NCBI RefSeq assembly: GCF_023715205.1
Contig: NZ_JAMBNR010000017.1
Coordinates: forward strand, 1 to 64,000
Length of the DNA stretch: 64,000 bases
Source of the DNA: Mesobacillus maritimus
GTDB lineage: Bacteria > Bacillota > Bacilli > Bacillales > Cytobacillaceae
Direction: 5' to 3'
Under the pieces are notes generated by a model that did no database searches, was not told where the DNA came from, and saw nothing but the letters and a program-made list of their open reading frames with translations. Made by a program: the position numbers and the translations under genes. Below, one piece after another: positions 60,530-64,000 of this stretch; within the stretch, counting starts at the first letter, position 1, and the number at the start of each line of letters is the position of its first letter.

Positions 60530-61092
60530 GAAATGGCCCCCTAGTAAAAATAATTATTTTAGTATAGTTATCTTAATTTATGAACAATTAAATCGTCAAT
60601 GCAATTATTATAAGTACAAAATTTAGGAAAATAAGGAATTTCCCTAATATTCGTTTGTTAAGCGTAAACATTGTTGATAGTAATGTATTTTAAAAAACAG
60701 TGGATGTAAAACAAGGACCAATATACCCAATAATTACTATACTAAAATAGTTAAAAAAGGAGGTTTGTAGAGGCTATTGAGAAGTGTTGTTTTTCAAGAT
60801 ATCACAATGGAATGGATTCTATCAACCAAAAGGAAAGAGTATGTATGATCGTCGTTGCCTTTCGTAAAAGAGTGTTGGTGAAGTTTCTGTAGAGAATGGA
60901 GTTGTTTGGAGAGGGTTTCCTATTGAATAACCGTATACTACCAATATCAAATCATCGATAACAACTAGTCAAACAAGCAAGTTTATAAAGTGGAAAATCT
61001 ACCTAGGATTCCCATTTTATCTTTATGTCATATCGTATAGGGGCTGTGGTATACTGTTTGGGTCTTATTTTTAAATGACTCGAGGGGAATAT
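60530..61092. other. 563-bp gap upstream of the yczE-like gene
   Basis: It must hold the divergent promoters of the POT and yczE-like genes. An AAGGAGG motif at about 60759 is followed by a frame of only some 23 codons, which I do not consider a gene. I see nothing else that can be supported. Confidence 0.5.
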
Positions 61093-61728
61093 ATGAAAAA
61101 AGAAATGATTCTTCGCTGGACTTTCTTTTTTGTCGGATTGATGGTTTTAGCGCTAGGTGTAGCTTTAACAGTTGAAGGACAGTTATTAGGAATAGGTCCT
61201 TGGGATGTGTTTCATTTTGGTTTGTCCATGCAATTTGGTCTAACGATTGGCTCATGGTCGATTCTTACCGGATTTCTATTGTTAACCATAGCTTCTATTA
61301 TAATGAAAAAGGTTCCTAGACTGGGGACGTTTTTAAATATGCTTTTGCTAGGTCTGTTTACTGACTTTTTTATTTGGCTTCTGCCAAGTATTGATAGTTT
61401 CATTGGAGTGGTTCTTTCCTTTATTGTGGGTGTGACCTTAATCGGATATGGAATTGGCCTTTATGTTTCTGCTGATTTTGGCTCTGGACCAAGAGATGGC
61501 ATCATGATCTTGCTGGTGGAGAAAACAGGCTGGAGTGTACAATGGGTTCGGAATGGAATGGAGATCCTAGTGCTTATGCTCGGTTGGGTATTAGGAGGCC
61601 CAATTGGTATTGGTACGGTGCTGATTGCCTTTTTACTAGGTCCAATTGTAGGTGTTTCTTTACCCCAATGTGATGCACTCTTAAAGCATTTATTAGTGAA
61701 AGAAGACCGAGAAAAACTAGCAGCTTAG
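61093..61728 (+). CDS. YczE/YyaS/YitT-type membrane protein
   Basis: A 211-aa protein with about five membrane segments of the YczE/YyaS (Cys-less YitT-like) group: FFFVGLMVLALGVALTVEGQ at the N terminus and VSADFGSGPRDGIMILL in the middle. In B. subtilis YczE is needed for production of bacillaene/surfactin-type compounds, but the group is poorly understood. The start is ATG 61093, with GAGGGGAA upstream; an ATG six codons earlier overlaps that site. Confidence 0.8.
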   Translation: MKKEMILRWTFFFVGLMVLALGVALTVEGQLLGIGPWDVFHFGLSMQFGLTIGSWSILTGFLLLTIASIIMKKVPRLGTFLNMLLLGLFTDFFIWLLPSIDSFIGVVLSFIVGVTLIGYGIGLYVSADFGSGPRDGIMILLVEKTGWSVQWVRNGMEILVLMLGWVLGGPIGIGTVLIAFLLGPIVGVSLPQCDALLKHLLVKEDREKLAA

Positions 61729-61803
61729 TATGTAATAAATAGATGTCACTTTTGCGTGTCTATCTATGGAATGATATTTTCTCATAGTTCATAATAGAAG
61801 TGA

Positions 61804-61834
61804 AAAGAAGGCCATCCTAAGGATGGCCTTCTTT
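61804..61834 (+). terminator. Terminator after the yczE-like gene
   Basis: AAAGAAGGCCATCC / GGATGGCCTTCTTT, a perfect 14-bp stem with a TAA loop. Confidence 0.92.
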
Positions 61835-61864
61835 GCTTTTGTTTATTAAGAGTATTCTACTAAA

Positions 61865-61893
61865 ATGACAACTGTCGTAGATTAAGCTATAAT
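61865..61893 (+). promoter_or_regulatory. metNIQ promoter (SigA)
   Basis: ATGACA (61865-61870), a 17-bp spacer and TATAAT (61888-61893), 46 bp upstream of the metN start. The leader is too short for an S-box riboswitch. Confidence 0.75.
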
Positions 61894-61939
61894 AAAAAAC
61901 ATTGATTTTACCCTTCAAATAATCGAAAGGGGTTTTTTT

Positions 61940-62689
61940 GTGCTCAAATTGAATCGTGTAACAAAAAACTATGCAGAGTTTCAGGCCGTAAAATCTGTTT
62001 CCTTAAAAATTAATCAAGGTGAGATCTATGGAATTATTGGTGCAAGTGGGGCAGGTAAATCCACTTTGCTGCGAATCATGAATTTGTTAGAAGTACCTGA
62101 TGAAGGAGAAGTCGAAGTTAATGGCCAAACGCTAACTAGTATGAGTGGAAAACAACTCCGGCAAGCCCGAAAATCGATTGGGATGATTTTTCAGCATTTT
62201 AATTTGGTAGCCAATAAGACAGTTTATGAGAATGTAGTGGTCGCTTTAGAATTAGCAGACTTTCCAAAGAATGAGCGGAGGAACCGTGTGCTAGAATGCC
62301 TTCAATTCGTTGGACTGGAAAGTATGATGGATAAATATCCTGCCCAATTAAGCGGTGGGCAAAAGCAGCGGGTTGCCATTGCGCGGGCATTAGCCACTAA
62401 TCCACAGGTTTTACTATGCGACGAACCAACTTCCGCTTTAGACCCTGGTACAACTGCTGACATATTAGGCGTGTTAGAAAATATTAATAAAAGCCTAGGT
62501 GTGACGATTGTGGTTGTCAGTCATGAGATGGAAGTGATCAAAAGTATTTGCCATACGGTCACAATCATGTCTGATGGGGAAATTTACGATACAGTCTCAT
62601 GTAAACCAAAAGGAATGCAAAGGAAAGAGAACCATCCTCAATATTTTGTAGAAGAATTAACAAAGGACGTTGAACTCGACCATGCTTGA
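61940..62689 (+). CDS. metN: Methionine-type ABC transporter ATP-binding protein (short MetN)
   Basis: ATPase of a MetNIQ-type importer. Walker A GASGAGKST near residue 34, Q-loop, signature LSGGQKQR, Walker B VLLCDEPTSALDP and the His switch SHEME are all present. It is 249 aa, about 90 residues shorter than usual MetN, and lacks the C-terminal NIL (ACT-like) domain that senses methionine. It starts with GTG after AAAGGGG. Its end overlaps metI by 8 bp. Confidence 0.88.
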   Translation: MLKLNRVTKNYAEFQAVKSVSLKINQGEIYGIIGASGAGKSTLLRIMNLLEVPDEGEVEVNGQTLTSMSGKQLRQARKSIGMIFQHFNLVANKTVYENVVVALELADFPKNERRNRVLECLQFVGLESMMDKYPAQLSGGQKQRVAIARALATNPQVLLCDEPTSALDPGTTADILGVLENINKSLGVTIVVVSHEMEVIKSICHTVTIMSDGEIYDTVSCKPKGMQRKENHPQYFVEELTKDVELDHA

Positions 62690-63344
62690 GACCTTAACTC
62701 AATATGAAACGGAAATTTGGCAGGCCATTGCGGAAACTTTTGTGATGGTTGGTGTTTCGATATTAGCGGCTGTGATCATAGGTCTTCCAGTAGGCACACT
62801 GCTATTTCTTTGTCGCAAGGGCAATCTATTGGAGAATCAGTTTGTTTTTTCAATAGTCAATTTGTTAGTGAACATCATTCGTTCGTTTCCGTTTTTATTA
62901 TTAGTCGTTTTTTTAATCCCATTTACGAGATTGATGATTGGTACAGCGATTGGAACAGCAGCTGCAACAGTTCCGTTATCGATTATTGCAATCGCCCATT
63001 ATTCCCGGTTGGTTGAACAAAGCTTATTGGATGTCCCAAAAGGTGTGATCGAAGCAGCTATTTCGATGGGGGCTTCTGTAAAGGATGTGGTTTTTAAATT
63101 TATTTATGTGGAGGCTCGTTCGGGCCTTGTCCTTGGATTAACCACATCCATTATTAGTTTTATTTCTTATTCCACCATAATGGGTGTTGTTGGTGGTGGA
63201 GGAATTGGTGATTTTGCGATTCGGTACGGTTATCAGCAGTTTAAAACAGATTTAATGATGTATGTGATCATTATTATGATTATTCTTGTACAGTTGATCC
63301 AATTTATCGGAACAAGTATCGCAAGAATCATTGATAAAAGGTAA
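62682..63344 (+). CDS. metI: Methionine-type ABC transporter permease MetI
   Basis: A 220-aa permease with five membrane segments and the MetI hallmarks ETFVMVGVSILAAVIIGLP and EAAISMGASVKDVVFKFIYVEA, the EAA loop that contacts the ATPase. The start is ATG 62682 (MLETLTQYE), with AAAGGACG upstream, overlapping the metN end. metQ follows after 23 bp. Confidence 0.9.
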   Translation: MLETLTQYETEIWQAIAETFVMVGVSILAAVIIGLPVGTLLFLCRKGNLLENQFVFSIVNLLVNIIRSFPFLLLVVFLIPFTRLMIGTAIGTAAATVPLSIIAIAHYSRLVEQSLLDVPKGVIEAAISMGASVKDVVFKFIYVEARSGLVLGLTTSIISFISYSTIMGVVGGGGIGDFAIRYGYQQFKTDLMMYVIIIMIILVQLIQFIGTSIARIIDKR

Positions 63345-63367
63345 AGATTTAGGAGGAAATAGTCAAA

Positions 63368-64000
63368 ATGAAAAAATTATTATTTTTATTAGCAAGTATG
63401 TTACTAGTGCTTCTAGCTGGTTGCGGTCAAAATAATGAAGCAACTGAACCTAAAGAAACACAAGACTCAGAACAGAAAGAAGTAACCTTAAAAGTCGCTT
63501 CGTTAATTCCGCCAATGACCGAGATTCTCGAACTTGTAAAACCACAGCTTGCAGAAGAAGGAATCAATCTCGAAATGGTCGTTTTGGGTGACAATGTTCA
63601 GCCGAATAGTGCGCTTGCAGCCGGTGAAGTGGATGCGAACTTCTTCCAACATGTCCCGTATATGGAGGAATTCAATCGAAACAATGACGCAGAGCTCGTT
63701 GCAATTGAACCAATTTATTTTGCAAACTATGGCGTTTATTCAAAGAACTATCAATCAATCGAAGAACTACCTGAGGGTGCTGTTATTGCAATTGCGAATG
63801 ATATTTCAAATGTAGATCGTTCATTGGCTCTGTTAGCCCAACATGATGTCATTACATTAAAAGAAAAGAAAGATATCTATTACACGAAAGCGGATATTAA
63901 AGATAACCCGAAAAACTTTAAGTTTGAAGAAGTGGATTTGCTAATGTTAGCGAGAATGTATGATGATGCCGATGCTGTTGTGATGACACCGGCATATGCT
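63368..64000 (+). CDS. metQ: Methionine-type substrate-binding lipoprotein MetQ (cut by window end)
   Basis: NlpA/MetQ-family lipoprotein. The signal peptide ends in LLAGC with Cys19 as lipid attachment site, then an acidic linker and the family sequence NSALAAGEVDANFFQHVPYMEEFN near residue 78. 211 codons are visible and the frame stays open to the window end, where roughly 60-70 residues are missing. GGAGGAAAT lies upstream of the ATG. The substrate is probably methionine or a related amino acid. Confidence 0.9.
   Translation, partial: MKKLLFLLASMLLVLLAGCGQNNEATEPKETQDSEQKEVTLKVASLIPPMTEILELVKPQLAEEGINLEMVVLGDNVQPNSALAAGEVDANFFQHVPYMEEFNRNNDAELVAIEPIYFANYGVYSKNYQSIEELPEGAVIAIANDISNVDRSLALLAQHDVITLKEKKDIYYTKADIKDNPKNFKFEEVDLLMLARMYDDADAVVMTPAYA

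Noticed and set aside
61740-61939. S-box (SAM) riboswitch upstream of metN
   Set aside because: None of the conserved S-box segments is present, and the leader from the predicted promoter is only about 46 nt.

Overview
The window is the replication-origin region of a low-GC, endospore-forming Firmicute of the Bacillaceae. The gene order is the classical Bacillus one: rrn - gyrA - gyrB - remB - recF - yaaA - dnaN - dnaA - oriC - rpmH - rnpA - spoIIIJ - jag - mnmE - mnmG - rsmG - noc - soj - spo0J, then yyaC, yyzM, yyaE, ychF, rpsF-ssb-rpsR, yybS-gdpP-rplI, dnaB, purA and the walRKHIJ-htrC-rlmH block. Many products have the same length as their B. subtilis counterparts. Sporulation is indicated by spoIIIJ, soj/spo0J, yyaC, a gerA-type receptor operon and Spo0A boxes inside oriC.

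Layout. 1-9797: minus-strand genes pointing away from oriC, ending in the 5' part of a 16S rRNA gene with two tandem promoters. 8263-8450 and 9798-10320: the two DnaA-box clusters of a bipartite oriC on either side of dnaA, with the AT-rich unwinding element between dnaA and dnaN. 10397-49909: plus-strand core genes for ribosome, secretion, tRNA modification, chromosome segregation, c-di-AMP turnover, helicase, purine synthesis, three tRNAs and cell-wall control. A galKETR operon sits between dnaB and purA. Nearly all core genes run with replication; yyaC is the exception.

49910-60529: an accessory segment in which most genes run against replication. It opens with a gerABC-type operon and a decayed IS66 element. 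This block lies between the 3' end of rlmH and a second 31-bp copy of that same 3' end, the position and geometry used by SCC elements of staphylococci. After it come a DJ-1/PfpI protein with a divergent HxlR regulator, an acetyltransferase and a POT peptide transporter. 61093-64000: a YczE-like membrane protein and a methionine-type ABC importer (metN-metI-metQ), with metQ cut by the window end.

Signals beyond genes: a dispersed MITE-like family (four copies, two with perfect 8-bp target duplications); two parS sites, one inside walK; a Noc-binding-like site inside soj; extra DnaA-box clusters upstream of mnmE and of rlmH; a WalR box upstream of an M23 peptidase gene; a three-unit 52-bp repeat; and candidate GalR half-sites.
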